This document shows positions 1 to 5,249 of a DNA stretch of 6,781 bases, piece after piece. Both the position numbers and the translations under genes were made by a program. Below the pieces are notes generated by a model that saw only the letters and a list, made by a program, of their open reading frames with translations, did not search any database and was not told the origin of the DNA. Location: NCBI GenBank assembly GCA_903899865.1, contig CAIUKZ010000514.1:1-6781 (forward strand), read 5' to 3'. The stretch comes from an uncultured Bacteroidales bacterium (GTDB lineage: Bacteria > Bacteroidota > Bacteroidia > Bacteroidales > Paludibacteraceae). Within the stretch, counting starts at the first letter, position 1. Every line of letters begins with the position of its first letter.

Positions 1-964
1 CATCATCCGGAAGGTTGTAGTTAATCACGTGCGTTAAGTCATTCACATCCAATCCACGGGCTGCCACGTCGGTAGCCACTAGCAACTGGATATTGCGAAT
101 GCGAAATTTCTGCATCACATTGTCACGTTGCGCTTGAGATAAGTCACCATGAAGTGCATCAGCATTATAACCATCGTGCATCAATTTATCAGCCACTTCC
201 TTAGTTTCCTGACGAGTACGACAGAATACAATTCCATAGATATCGGGGTTCAAATCCACAATGCGTTTGAGCACCATGTAGCGCTGACGAGCCTGTGACA
301 CATAATAGATATGCTCCACATTTTCGTTACCCGAGTTTTTTACTCCAACAGTAATTTCTTCGTAATTCTTCATATAGCGCTTCGCTATATTGGCAATTTC
401 CTTAGGCATAGTAGCCGAAAAAAGCATGGTACGACGTGTATCAGGCGTACGCTCAAGGATGGTTTCGATATCCTCTTTGAAGCCCATATTCAGCATTTCG
501 TCCGCCTCATCAAGTACCAAGAAACCAATACCACCCAATTCAATTTTACCACGTTCTATCAAGTCAATCAATCGACCTGGTGTGGCCACAATGATTTGTG
601 GAGCAGTGTCCAACTGGCGTAGTTGGGTGCGGATATCCTCACCTCCATAAACAGGTACCACACGCATGCCACGCATGTTTTTCGAGTAATTCTTCAAATC
701 ATTGGAGATCTGAATACATAGTTCGCGAGTAGGTGCTAACACCAAGGCTTGTACCTCTTTGCGCTGTGCATCTATCAGGTTCAACACTGGCAACCCGAAA
801 GCTGCCGTTTTTCCTGTTCCAGTCTGCGCCAAAGCCACCAAGTCGGAAGTTTTTTCAAGCATAAACGGAATGGATTGTTCTTGGACGGGCATAGGATTTT
901 CATAGCCAAGTTCTTCGATAGCCGAAAGAATCTCGTCCTTCAAGTTCAATTCTCTAAAAGTCAT
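1..964 (-). CDS. DEAD-box ATP-dependent RNA helicase, N-terminal 321 residues (runs off the window)
   Basis: This is the first 321 codons of a DEAD-box RNA helicase, a cytoplasmic ATPase that unwinds short RNA duplexes in ribosome assembly, RNA decay or cold adaptation. The translated minus strand shows the family motifs in order: a Q motif near residues 21-28 (GYENPMPVQ), Walker A AQTGTGKT at 46-53, PTREL at 78-82, a GG pair at 107-108, TPGRL at 128-132, DEAD at 152-155 and SAT at 183-185. The second RecA domain then supplies IVFCRTR, LHGD and ATDVAARGLDV. The reading ends in NYNLPDD, just before the expected HRxGRxxR motif VI, which lies outside the window. The start ATG (964-962) is the first one after the leader and puts the Q motif at the usual distance. 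The C-terminal tail that separates RhlE, CsdA and DbpA subtypes is missing, so no symbol is given. It has its own promoter and a long structured leader. Confidence 0.97.
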   Translation of the reverse strand, partial: MTFRELNLKDEILSAIEELGYENPMPVQEQSIPFMLEKTSDLVALAQTGTGKTAAFGLPVLNLIDAQRKEVQALVLAPTRELCIQISNDLKNYSKNMRGMRVVPVYGGEDIRTQLRQLDTAPQIIVATPGRLIDLIERGKIELGGIGFLVLDEADEMLNMGFKEDIETILERTPDTRRTMLFSATMPKEIANIAKRYMKNYEEITVGVKNSGNENVEHIYYVSQARQRYMVLKRIVDLNPDIYGIVFCRTRQETKEVADKLMHDGYNADALHGDLSQAQRDNVMQKFRIRNIQLLVATDVAARGLDVNDLTHVINYNLPDD

Positions 965-1110
965 TTTGTAGTTTTTAGTACACGTTTCGAGTAGTAAATC
1001 CGGTGATTCTTTCATTCCACGAATGAAAACGTGTACCTAATTGTATGCGGACTGCAATGTTAATGCAGTGATTTTCGGACATTTACTCAACAACGCGCGG
1101 TTGTTATTTT
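965..1110 (-). promoter_or_regulatory. Structured 5' leader of the DEAD-box helicase mRNA
   Basis: About 145 nt separate the predicted promoter from the helicase ATG, and no ORF is visible in it. Read as mRNA it holds three hairpins in series. The first has arms 1105-1100/1094-1089 (6 bp, loop CGCGC). The second has arms 1069-1064/1056-1051 (6 bp, 7-nt loop). The third is a compound hairpin with a perfect outer stem at 1036-1027/978-987 (10 bp, GTACACGTTT with AAACGTGTAC) enclosing an inner stem at 1026-1021/1017-1012 (TCATTC with GAATGA, 3-nt loop). The outer stem ends 13 nt before the ATG. Long folded leaders are known on bacterial cold-shock and helicase genes such as cspA and deaD. A regulatory role here is inferred. 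Confidence 0.6.
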
Positions 1111-1117
1111 TCGAGTG

Positions 1118-1150
1118 CAAAGGTAGTGATAATATTCCTAATAAAACAAG
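1118..1150 (-). promoter_or_regulatory. Bacteroidota-type promoter for the helicase gene
   Basis: The minus strand carries TACCTTTG at 1125-1118, an exact match to the Bacteroidota -7 consensus TAnnTTTG. A TTG element at 1149-1147 lies 21 nt upstream, which fits the -33 box and its usual 19-21 nt spacing. This would place the transcription start near 1111. Confidence 0.7.
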
Positions 1151-1260
1151 CTGTGTCAAAAAAGTTTGAAAATGAGGTGGATATCATCGGATTTTAACAA
1201 TAATGGGGTTTCAAACCACATAGAGACATAGTGAAAGAAAGCCAGAATAATGAGTATGAT

Positions 1261-1314
1261 TTAGACAAAGCCCCCTCCGACTCTACCGAAAAGGGGGAGA
1301 GAAAGACGCTAAAC
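1261..1314. repeat. CCCCCTCCGAC repeat, copy 1 of 3
   Basis: A ~50-bp element starting TTAGACAAAGCCCCCTCCGA and ending near GCTAAACCCAAAC. Related copies lie at 2728-2787 and 2878-2926. CCCCCT (1270-1275) can pair with AAGGGGG (1291-1297), giving a weak GC hairpin. It sits just outside the terminator arm of the larger 3'-end repeat. Orientation is arbitrary because there is no coding content. Confidence 0.75.
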
Positions 1315-1325
1315 CCAAACTTGAT

Positions 1326-1465
1326 GCAAAAAAGAGAAACTCTTTCGAATCTCTCTTTTTCTTTTTTTGCTCTTAATATGCCAACCAGAGGCCGGCTTCT
1401 AACACGACGAAGTTTAGATACTTCGCCGAGCAACTTGCGCTAAATCACCCTACGCTCGACAGAGG
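1326..1465 (-). repeat. Palindromic 3'-end repeat, copy A (with terminator)
   Basis: One of three related ~130-bp elements (the others at 2333-2460 and 3029-3157). In minus-strand order it starts just after the lipoprotein stop codon. It contains a CGAAGT/ACTTCG hairpin (1408-1413/1420-1425), a conserved CGTCGTG block, a GGCCTCTGG stem region, and then a terminator-like stem with arms AAAAAGAGA (1329-1337) and TCTCTTTTT (1352-1360). The A/T-rich flanks make the terminator plausible in both directions, protecting the lipoprotein gene from the helicase unit. The identity of the element is unknown. Confidence 0.8.
1329..1360. terminator. Probable bidirectional intrinsic terminator in repeat copy A
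   Basis: Nine-bp arms rich in A on one side and T on the other enclose a 14-nt interior that can pair only partly. It lies about 117 nt past the lipoprotein stop. The same stem recurs nearly unchanged in copy C at 3032-3063. Confidence 0.55.
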
Positions 1466-1476
1466 TTCATTATCAA

Positions 1477-2019
1477 TCAATTCAATATTTTAAATTCAAT
1501 GTTTTTAGTATTTTTCTTTCCTACGGGATAATACAAGTTTCTCGCAGCGCAACTATCTGTTAAGAGTGCAGTTTCTCTTCTTCTAGTGTTTTCGACCATA
1601 TTTTCATAACTTACCCAAGCCTTTACATAATAGTTATAATCAAGATCAATATTGCAAATTTCAAAATCAAGCTTTTGTTTTACTTTAGATGCATCTAATT
1701 TTCTCCACGGAAAAATACCAACATAAATAAATATGCTGCATTTACCACGGATTGCTCTCTTAATATCAAAAGTTTTATCAGTAAATATTTTAGAATTTTT
1801 TTCTTCAATTTGAATTATATACACATTAGGATCCGCATGATTCTTGTAAGTGAAAAATATTAAGGCATTCCCATTGTAACTATTTATACTTGACAAATTC
1901 GCCTTAATTTCAGCTCTAGATGTGATTTTAGAGACGGTTTTATTATTATTACCATGACAACTACTTAGTAATATTATAAACAGAAACAGAAATAGAAATT
2001 TAATTATATACTTTTTCAT
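1477..2019 (-). CDS. Putative lipoprotein, 180 aa, unknown function (possible immunity protein)
   Basis: I do not recognise a family. The N-terminus is a clear type II signal peptide: MKKYIIK, a Phe/Leu/Ile-rich core at residues 8-18, and the lipobox LSSC with Cys21 as the predicted lipidated residue. HGNNNK follows, with no acidic sorting signal of the Bacteroides surface-export type right after the Cys. The mature ~160 residues are charged and AT-rich in codon use, unlike the helicase and rnhB genes. The start lies 5 nt after the stop of a 46-aa ORF, so the two were probably co-transcribed, and a palindromic repeat with terminator follows. A small lipoprotein behind a truncated partner, in an island with an Rhs tip, suggests a periplasmic immunity protein. 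That role is inferred from position only. Confidence 0.8.
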   Translation of the reverse strand: MKKYIIKFLFLFLFIILLSSCHGNNNKTVSKITSRAEIKANLSSINSYNGNALIFFTYKNHADPNVYIIQIEEKNSKIFTDKTFDIKRAIRGKCSIFIYVGIFPWRKLDASKVKQKLDFEICNIDLDYNYYVKAWVSYENMVENTRRRETALLTDSCAARNLYYPVGKKNTKNIEFKILN

Positions 2020-2024
2020 AGAAC

Positions 2025-2165
2025 TTATCTTTTATCAATGAATTGGCTTACAGGTACGTTATTGATATATTTATTTCTATATACTTTTGGAGGAAGAAAA
2101 TTATAAATTTGCTTTAAATACATATCCTGTTGTATTTCAGGTTGTTTAGTGACATATTTAAACAT
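2025..2165 (-). CDS. Orphan 46-aa ORF just upstream of the lipoprotein gene
   Basis: The peptide begins MFKYVTKQPEIQQDMYL and ends in NVPVSQFIDKR. It has no membrane segment or signal and no motif I can name. Its stop is only 5 nt before the lipoprotein ATG, as in an operon. The frame stays open upstream to a stop at 2282-2280, but the extra residues look like translated non-coding DNA. It may be a real small gene or, more likely given the setting, the surviving C-terminal tail of a larger protein such as a polymorphic toxin tip whose front part was lost. Confidence 0.45.
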   Translation of the reverse strand: MFKYVTKQPEIQQDMYLKQIYNFLPPKVYRNKYINNVPVSQFIDKR

Positions 2166-2332
2166 ATTTGAATAGTGAGATGGTGAGATGTTTAATGCAC
2201 CATTTTTCCCCAGCCCCCAGTAGCGTTCAAAACTACATGCTACACATTGTTCGGCGTATGGCTCCAGCCTACGTCGCAGCTAAAATAAAAGCTTTTGCTT
2301 TTAATATTGGCAGCAAATATACTCATTTTTCA
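2166..2332. other. Non-coding stretch with a possible -7 box
   Basis: No convincing gene is present. On the minus strand TATATTTG at 2321-2314 matches the Bacteroidota -7 consensus and could drive the 46-aa ORF and the lipoprotein, but no good -33 element is seen at 19-21 nt. The stretch also holds GATGGTGAGATG (2178-2189), a low-complexity GATG/GAGATG run. Confidence 0.35.
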
Positions 2333-2370
2333 AACAGAAAAAGACACGATGTCTCGTGCCTTTTTCTGTT
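2333..2370. terminator. Strong bidirectional terminator hairpin in repeat copy D
   Basis: AACAGAAAAAG (2333-2343) pairs perfectly with CTTTTTCTGTT (2360-2370). After one mismatch, CACGA pairs with TCGTG around a TGTC loop. The A and T runs form the outer stem, so it can act on either strand. Confidence 0.7.
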
Positions 2371-2460
2371 AATATGCCAGCCAGAGGATGGCTTCTAGCA
2401 CGACGAAGTTTGGAAACTTCGCCAAACAATCCACGCTAAAACACTCTACGCTCATCAGAG
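2333..2460 (-). repeat. Palindromic 3'-end repeat, copy D (with terminator)
   Basis: This is the second copy of the element seen at 1326-1465. It keeps the conserved body: a CGAAGTTT/AAACTTCG hairpin (2404-2411/2414-2421), CGTCGTG, AGCCA/TGGCT around GAGGA (2379-2393), and GAGCGTAGAGTG. The loop-proximal part of its terminator has a different sequence from copies A and C. It abuts and slightly overlaps the end of the truncated HEPN reading frame. Confidence 0.8.
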
Positions 2461-2481
2461 TATCTTCTCGATACTCTGATG
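2453..2481. repeat. Perfect 12-bp inverted repeat at the HEPN truncation point
   Basis: CATCAGAGTATC (2453-2464) and GATACTCTGATG (2470-2481) are exact reverse complements around the 5-nt loop TTCTC. One arm is HEPN coding sequence (codons for HQSI); the other supplies the premature TGA stop and runs into repeat copy D. Confidence 0.9.
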
Positions 2482-2586
2482 ACACATAAAACCAACATAT
2501 AAGTAACGACCTGTTTGAAACATGGCCAAGGCAGTATCTAAATCATAATCTGATAATTCAATCCAGTATTTTACCTTTTTGTTCAT
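2455..2586 (-). pseudogene. Truncated HEPN-domain protein (43 codons left)
   Basis: The minus-strand frame from ATG 2586-2584 reads MNKKVKYWIELSDYDL, then TALAMFQTGRYLYVGFMCHQ, then SIEKIL and stop. This matches the start of HEPN-domain proteins (the first helix with WIELSDYDL and the second with YLYVGFMCHQSIEK), which in intact form are about 120-140 aa and often pair with a minimal nucleotidyltransferase as a toxin-antitoxin module. The second half, carrying the RxxxxH nuclease motif of active members, is missing, so it should be inactive. The break falls in a perfect inverted repeat next to palindromic repeat copy D. No nucleotidyltransferase partner is visible on either side. Confidence 0.8.
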
Positions 2587-2610
2587 TATTAAACGTTTGT
2601 GATTGAATCG

Positions 2611-2618
2611 CAAATATA
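2611..2618 (-). promoter_or_regulatory. Probable -7 box for the HEPN remnant
   Basis: TATATTTG on the minus strand (2618-2611) is an exact TAnnTTTG match 24 nt before the HEPN ATG, giving a short leader typical of this phylum. The -33 region is weak. Confidence 0.5.
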
Positions 2619-2727
2619 CAAACTTTCAATCAGTTTGGTGCTGAGTTTTAAATTGCATATAAATATTTTGGCAAAATCCGTTGCATCAGTGTCTATCACA
2701 GTTACACCGAACGTAAAATGTAAGGAT

Positions 2728-2787
2728 TTAGACAAAGCCCCCTCCGACACCCCCGAAATGGTCAAGAGAAAGATGCTAAACCCAAAC
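2728..2787. repeat. CCCCCTCCGAC repeat, copy 2 of 3
   Basis: TTTAGACAAAGCCCCCTCCG, then a divergent centre, then AGAGAAAGATGCTAAACCCAAACGAC. It is the closest match to the copy at 1261-1314, including the shared tail GCTAAACCCAAAC. The GGGGG arm has decayed here (ATGGTCA). Confidence 0.75.
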
Positions 2788-2877
2788 GACAAATTTCACC
2801 ACTCAGCATTGGCTGTAAGCCAAATATATCCTAGCCCAATGGCAACGCCTTGGGTAAAGATATGAATAAGCAAAACC

Positions 2878-2926
2878 AAGACAAAGCCCCCTCCGACTCC
2901 CCCATAGGGGAGAGAAAGACGCTTAG
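2878..2926. repeat. CCCCCTCCGAC repeat, copy 3 of 3
   Basis: AAGACAAAGCCCCCTCCGAC is followed by a clean CTCCCC/GGGGAG hairpin around CATA-type loop bases (2897-2912), then GAGAAAGACGCTTA. Its tail leaves the shared sequence earlier than the other two copies. Confidence 0.75.
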
Positions 2927-3028
2927 AATCAAGCTGGATATTAATAGAAAGCGGTATGTCATTGTTGTATTATATTATTCCCCTTTAGAGCTTGTCCCGT
3001 CATAAACGGGAGGTTAGGGGTTCTGAAT

Positions 3029-3157
3029 GCAAAAAAGAGAAACTCTTGCGAATCTCTCTTTTTCTGTTTTTGCTGTTAACATGCTAGCCGGAGGCTGGCT
3101 TCTAGCACGACGAAGTTTGAAAACTTCGAACAAACCGGCTAATTACGCTACGATGAA
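3029..3157 (-). repeat. Palindromic 3'-end repeat, copy C (with terminator)
   Basis: This is the third copy. The terminator stem (AAAAAGAGA 3032-3040, TCTCTTTTT 3055-3063) is almost identical to that of copy A. AGCC/GGCT pairs around the GGAGGCT region, the CGAAGTTT/AAACTTCG hairpin is at 3112-3129, and the CGTAGCG tail is diverged. In minus-strand order it begins 7 nt after the stop of the 187-aa ORF and probably ends its transcript. Confidence 0.8.
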
Positions 3158-3163
3158 CATAGC

Positions 3164-3727
3164 TCAAAATTTCAACTTTATCCTTGATTTAAATATGTCT
3201 ATGTAGTTTCTCAGAATAACAATGTTGCCACCATTAGCTTCAATATCAGACTTCAATCGGATTAATTCTTCATCACAATCCTTTTCAAATAAAATCTTGT
3301 ATTTCAATTCCTTTCCGTTTTGTACTACATAAATTGTTCCAATTCCATCTGCCCCTCCACCTTCTAAATCAAATATTGTCGCAAAAGGGCTAAAAACTCT
3401 GTTGCAAAAGACACTAATATTACTTTCGTATCCTTCATAATTTGTGTATTCTAATATTATTTTTAAAGATTTATCAAATTTATAAACATCCTTCTTTCCT
3501 GTATCTAAGTTTATTTGAACATGGTCTCTTGTAAAATTCAAAGTCCCTGCATTTTTAAAAGTCTTAAAGAAAAAATCCTGTATACGAAAAATTGTTGCTT
3601 GTGTTGCAAAGCAAATCACTGATGTTTCAATGCCAAAAATCATCAAAGTTGTAATTGAAATTACAATTAATGATAAAATATTATTAAAATATAGAATGTT
3701 TAATTTGATAATTTTAATCTGAATCAT
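3164..3727 (-). CDS. Small one-helix membrane protein, 187 aa; candidate immunity protein of the Rhs tip
   Basis: No family is recognised. The N-terminus is basic (Lys5, Lys8), and residues about 11-33 form one strongly hydrophobic helix without a lipobox or clear signal-peptidase site, so membrane anchoring is likely. The remaining ~150 residues are polar with alternating hydrophobic stretches such as YKFDKSLKIILEY and GTIYVVQNGKELKYKILF, suggesting a beta-rich soluble domain, and a final amphipathic helix rich in Lys/Arg. The gene starts 15 nt after the Rhs ORF stop and is very AT-rich, like the variable end of that ORF. The position directly after an Rhs C-terminal tip is where the cognate immunity gene normally sits. 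This makes immunity the leading guess, but no homology supports it. Confidence 0.75.
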   Translation of the reverse strand: MIQIKIIKLNILYFNNILSLIVISITTLMIFGIETSVICFATQATIFRIQDFFFKTFKNAGTLNFTRDHVQINLDTGKKDVYKFDKSLKIILEYTNYEGYESNISVFCNRVFSPFATIFDLEGGGADGIGTIYVVQNGKELKYKILFEKDCDEELIRLKSDIEANGGNIVILRNYIDIFKSRIKLKF

Positions 3728-3742
3728 TTTACGTTTTTTAGT

Positions 3743-5002
3743 TTAATCTTCTAATTCACTAATATTTCTATATGATCCCAATGTACCTATTGGAATATTT
3801 ATAATTGGTTTCCACACACCTTTTAATGGAAGTAGTGATGTCCCAATATCAAATAATGGCCACCCTACTCTTCCACCAAATCCTGATACTTTACGATTAG
3901 TAATTGCAGATCTCCCAGTTGTGATCGTATATGCCGCACCTATCGCAGTTGGAGCAGGGCAAAATGCAGCCCCGCTCACAGCAACTTTCTGTGCAACTCC
4001 CATAGTAGGATCATTTGAGTCGTTAGTATGACCTGTCACCATCGCGTCAGCTTTTTTAAGAGCTTTACCACCACTAAGTTTTTCATTATCTAGGTCATTA
4101 CTAAACTTCTGAACAGTCCTTATAGCTTTTTTAACTTGGTGCTTTACTTTATGCGCTACTTGCACTGTTCCTTTTAAAATTGCAGGCACAATTACGTCTC
4201 CTTCTGCATTTAGAGCTCCTACTATAAACCCACTCTTCGCCCCTTCCCAGAAGTCACCGCCTGCGAATACAGAACCCATACCACCATTGAGAGCAGAAAA
4301 GGCTATGACTCCGAAGGCATTATTCACTACAAAATCGACTTTCAATGCATCCAAAGTATGACCTGATATGGACCCAAACGCTCCTGCTGCTGCACCTGCC
4401 CAGAAGTTACCGCCATCTGCAGCTGTCATGGCTCCCTGTGCTAAGGCGTGTGCACCGGCACGGCCTGCTTCGTTAAGGAAGGCGTTAGAGATGCCAAGGA
4501 AACCTTTATTGACATTCGCAAATGAGGCTGCAGCTCCTCCCGTGGCTCCGAATGCGGAGCCTATCCCGAAGGTGATGGCCCCACTGATGGCGCCGTTGCC
4601 CACCGATTTCCAGAATGAATTGGCATCCCATGACGACCCGTTGACTATGGTGGTAGCCACGCTGAATGCGCCTGCTATGGCTGCACCTACGGCTGCTGCT
4701 GTAGCCATTTTAATCAATAAGGCCACTGCTGGTATCAATAAGAATGCTATTTCCCCACTAGGGTCGGTGTACTTGAATGGGTTATTCAAGCAGTAGGAGT
4801 AGCGGTTGTAGTTCAGCCAGTCGCTCGGTGACTGCACGTACGGGTCGGGGCTCATAAACAGTGCCGTGAATGGGTCATACACCCTTCCGTTCATGTCTAT
4901 AAGGCCGAATGCATCCAAGTGTTCGTGCCCTGTGTATCCACGGTTTACTATCCATGATGTGCGTGTGTCACGCTCTTCCCATCTGTCGGGGTTGGCGCGC
5001 AC
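3743..5002 (-). CDS. Orphan Rhs tip: end of RHS core, Gly/Ala linker and variable C-terminus (419 aa from GTG)
   Basis: Residues about 5-84 are the end of an RHS-repeat core: NPDRWEERDTRTSW, GYTGHEHLDAFGLI, MNGRVYDPFTALFMSPDPYV, LNYNRYSYCLNNP and YTDPSGE. Such cores form a shell that encloses a toxic C-terminal domain. A hydrophobic Ala/Gly/Ile segment (85-120) follows, then a Gly/Ala-rich linker with three FW-centred copies (FWKSVGNGAISGA at 130, FWAGAAAGAFG at 200, FWEGAKSGFIVGA at 251). The last ~140 residues (about 280-419), after a Lys-rich stretch, are the variable tip. I cannot assign it an activity. DNA for the core and linker is visibly more GC-rich than DNA for the tip, typical of tip exchange. 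The GTG start is only nominal: the frame enters from upstream across stop codons in a 78-nt insert, and no true N-terminus exists, so it is probably silent unless fused to a full rhs gene. Confidence 0.85.
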   Translation of the reverse strand: MRANPDRWEERDTRTSWIVNRGYTGHEHLDAFGLIDMNGRVYDPFTALFMSPDPYVQSPSDWLNYNRYSYCLNNPFKYTDPSGEIAFLLIPAVALLIKMATAAAVGAAIAGAFSVATTIVNGSSWDANSFWKSVGNGAISGAITFGIGSAFGATGGAAASFANVNKGFLGISNAFLNEAGRAGAHALAQGAMTAADGGNFWAGAAAGAFGSISGHTLDALKVDFVVNNAFGVIAFSALNGGMGSVFAGGDFWEGAKSGFIVGALNAEGDVIVPAILKGTVQVAHKVKHQVKKAIRTVQKFSNDLDNEKLSGGKALKKADAMVTGHTNDSNDPTMGVAQKVAVSGAAFCPAPTAIGAAYTITTGRSAITNRKVSGFGGRVGWPLFDIGTSLLPLKGVWKPIINIPIGTLGSYRNISELED

Positions 5003-5084
5003 ACCCTCCCGCTGTGTTTGATTGCGGGATTAGTTCCACCAGCGATAGCTCCTTCGCAGGCTTGTAGCTATCGGGTGTCACCTA
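5001..5084 (-). other. 78-nt structured insert splitting the Rhs DPWG motif
   Basis: Upstream the frame reads ERYAYDP and downstream GVRANPDRW, which joined as DPWG is the family motif. Removing exactly 5084-5007 (78 nt, 26 codons) restores GAC CCA TGG GGT with the frame intact. The insert brings in-frame TGA and TAA stops. With the flank it folds as a compact three-way junction: P1 ACACCC/GGGTGT (5078-5073/5006-5001); P2 GATAGCT/AGCTATC (5072-5066/5050-5044), extended by CCT/AGG under a GCGA (GNRA) loop; and P3 TCCCGC/GCGGGA (5029-5024/5012-5007). The element type is unknown. Confidence 0.75.
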
Positions 5085-5209
5085 CATGGGTCGTAGGCAT
5101 AGCGTTCGGCTACAGTGCCGTCCTCGTTGGTCAGTGCTACTAGCGACCCCTGATAGTCGGAGTACGAATAGTAGAGCTTATCCACACCATTGGTCGTTCC
5201 AGAATGGCG
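5078..5209 (-). pseudogene. Upstream fragment of the same Rhs core
   Basis: The minus strand encodes RHSGTTNGVDKLYYSYSDYQ and then GSLVALTNEDGTVAERYAYDP before meeting TGA in the 78-nt insert. The tyrosine pattern and the (D/N)xxGSLVALT...ERYAYDP string are the expected RHS core just before DPWG. It is in the same frame as the downstream 419-aa ORF. Everything before about RHSGTT is missing: the DNA passes directly into the tail of rnhB, with a stop at 5239-5237, so over a thousand residues of a normal Rhs protein are absent. Confidence 0.85.
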
Positions 5210-5237
5210 CCTGGAAGTCAGTGTATTTTTCGGACAT
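5178..5237 (-). pseudogene. Possible start of a former gene downstream of rnhB, cut by the Rhs fragment
   Basis: ATG 5237-5235, 12 nt after the rnhB stop, opens a 19-codon frame reading MSEKYTDFQAPFWND before running into Rhs DNA in the wrong frame and stopping. The first 14-15 residues look like a genuine N-terminus but I cannot name the protein. It may mark the recombination joint between an old third gene of the operon and the Rhs tip. It could also be chance. Confidence 0.3.
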
Positions 5238-5249
5238 TACCAAAATGGT

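Larger units (their letters stand above)
2587..3028. other. Gene-free repeat mosaic between the HEPN remnant and repeat copy C
   Basis: No gene is supported here. Besides the repeats listed separately, it holds a chain of small palindromes: TTGGCT/AGCCAA (2809-2823, 3-nt loop); CCCAA-GGC/GCC-TTGGG (2835-2854, one bulged T, loop AAC); and CCCGT/ACGGG inside a wider CCCCT/AGGGG pairing (2981-3020). The ORFs that cross this stretch on both strands read through the repeats and look non-coding. Confidence 0.6.

Noticed and set aside
311..994. Plus-strand ORFs of 81-103 aa opposite the helicase gene
   Set aside because: They lie antisense to a strongly motif-supported helicase, lack recognisable domains and have skewed composition expected of antisense reading.
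1194..1443. Overlapping 70- and 79-aa ORFs on both strands
   Set aside because: Both run through the palindromic repeat and terminator, with no start signal or domain.
2168..2398. Plus-strand 76-aa ORF
   Set aside because: It crosses a terminator hairpin and the conserved body of repeat copy D, so it is not credible as a gene.
2589..2865. 67-aa minus and 88-aa plus ORFs upstream of the HEPN remnant
   Set aside because: Both include the CCCCCTCCGAC repeat and one overlaps the HEPN -7 box; no nucleotidyltransferase motif (GSxxxG) is seen in either.
4368..4796. Plus-strand 142-aa Pro/Ala-rich ORF
   Set aside because: It is the antisense reading of the Gly/Ala-rich Rhs linker; the composition is explained by that codon bias.
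5001..5084. Known small self-cleaving ribozyme or integron attC site
   Set aside because: The junction has no CUGANGA/GAAA hammerhead core on either strand, and no paired GTTRRRY/RYYYAAC attC core sites are visible.
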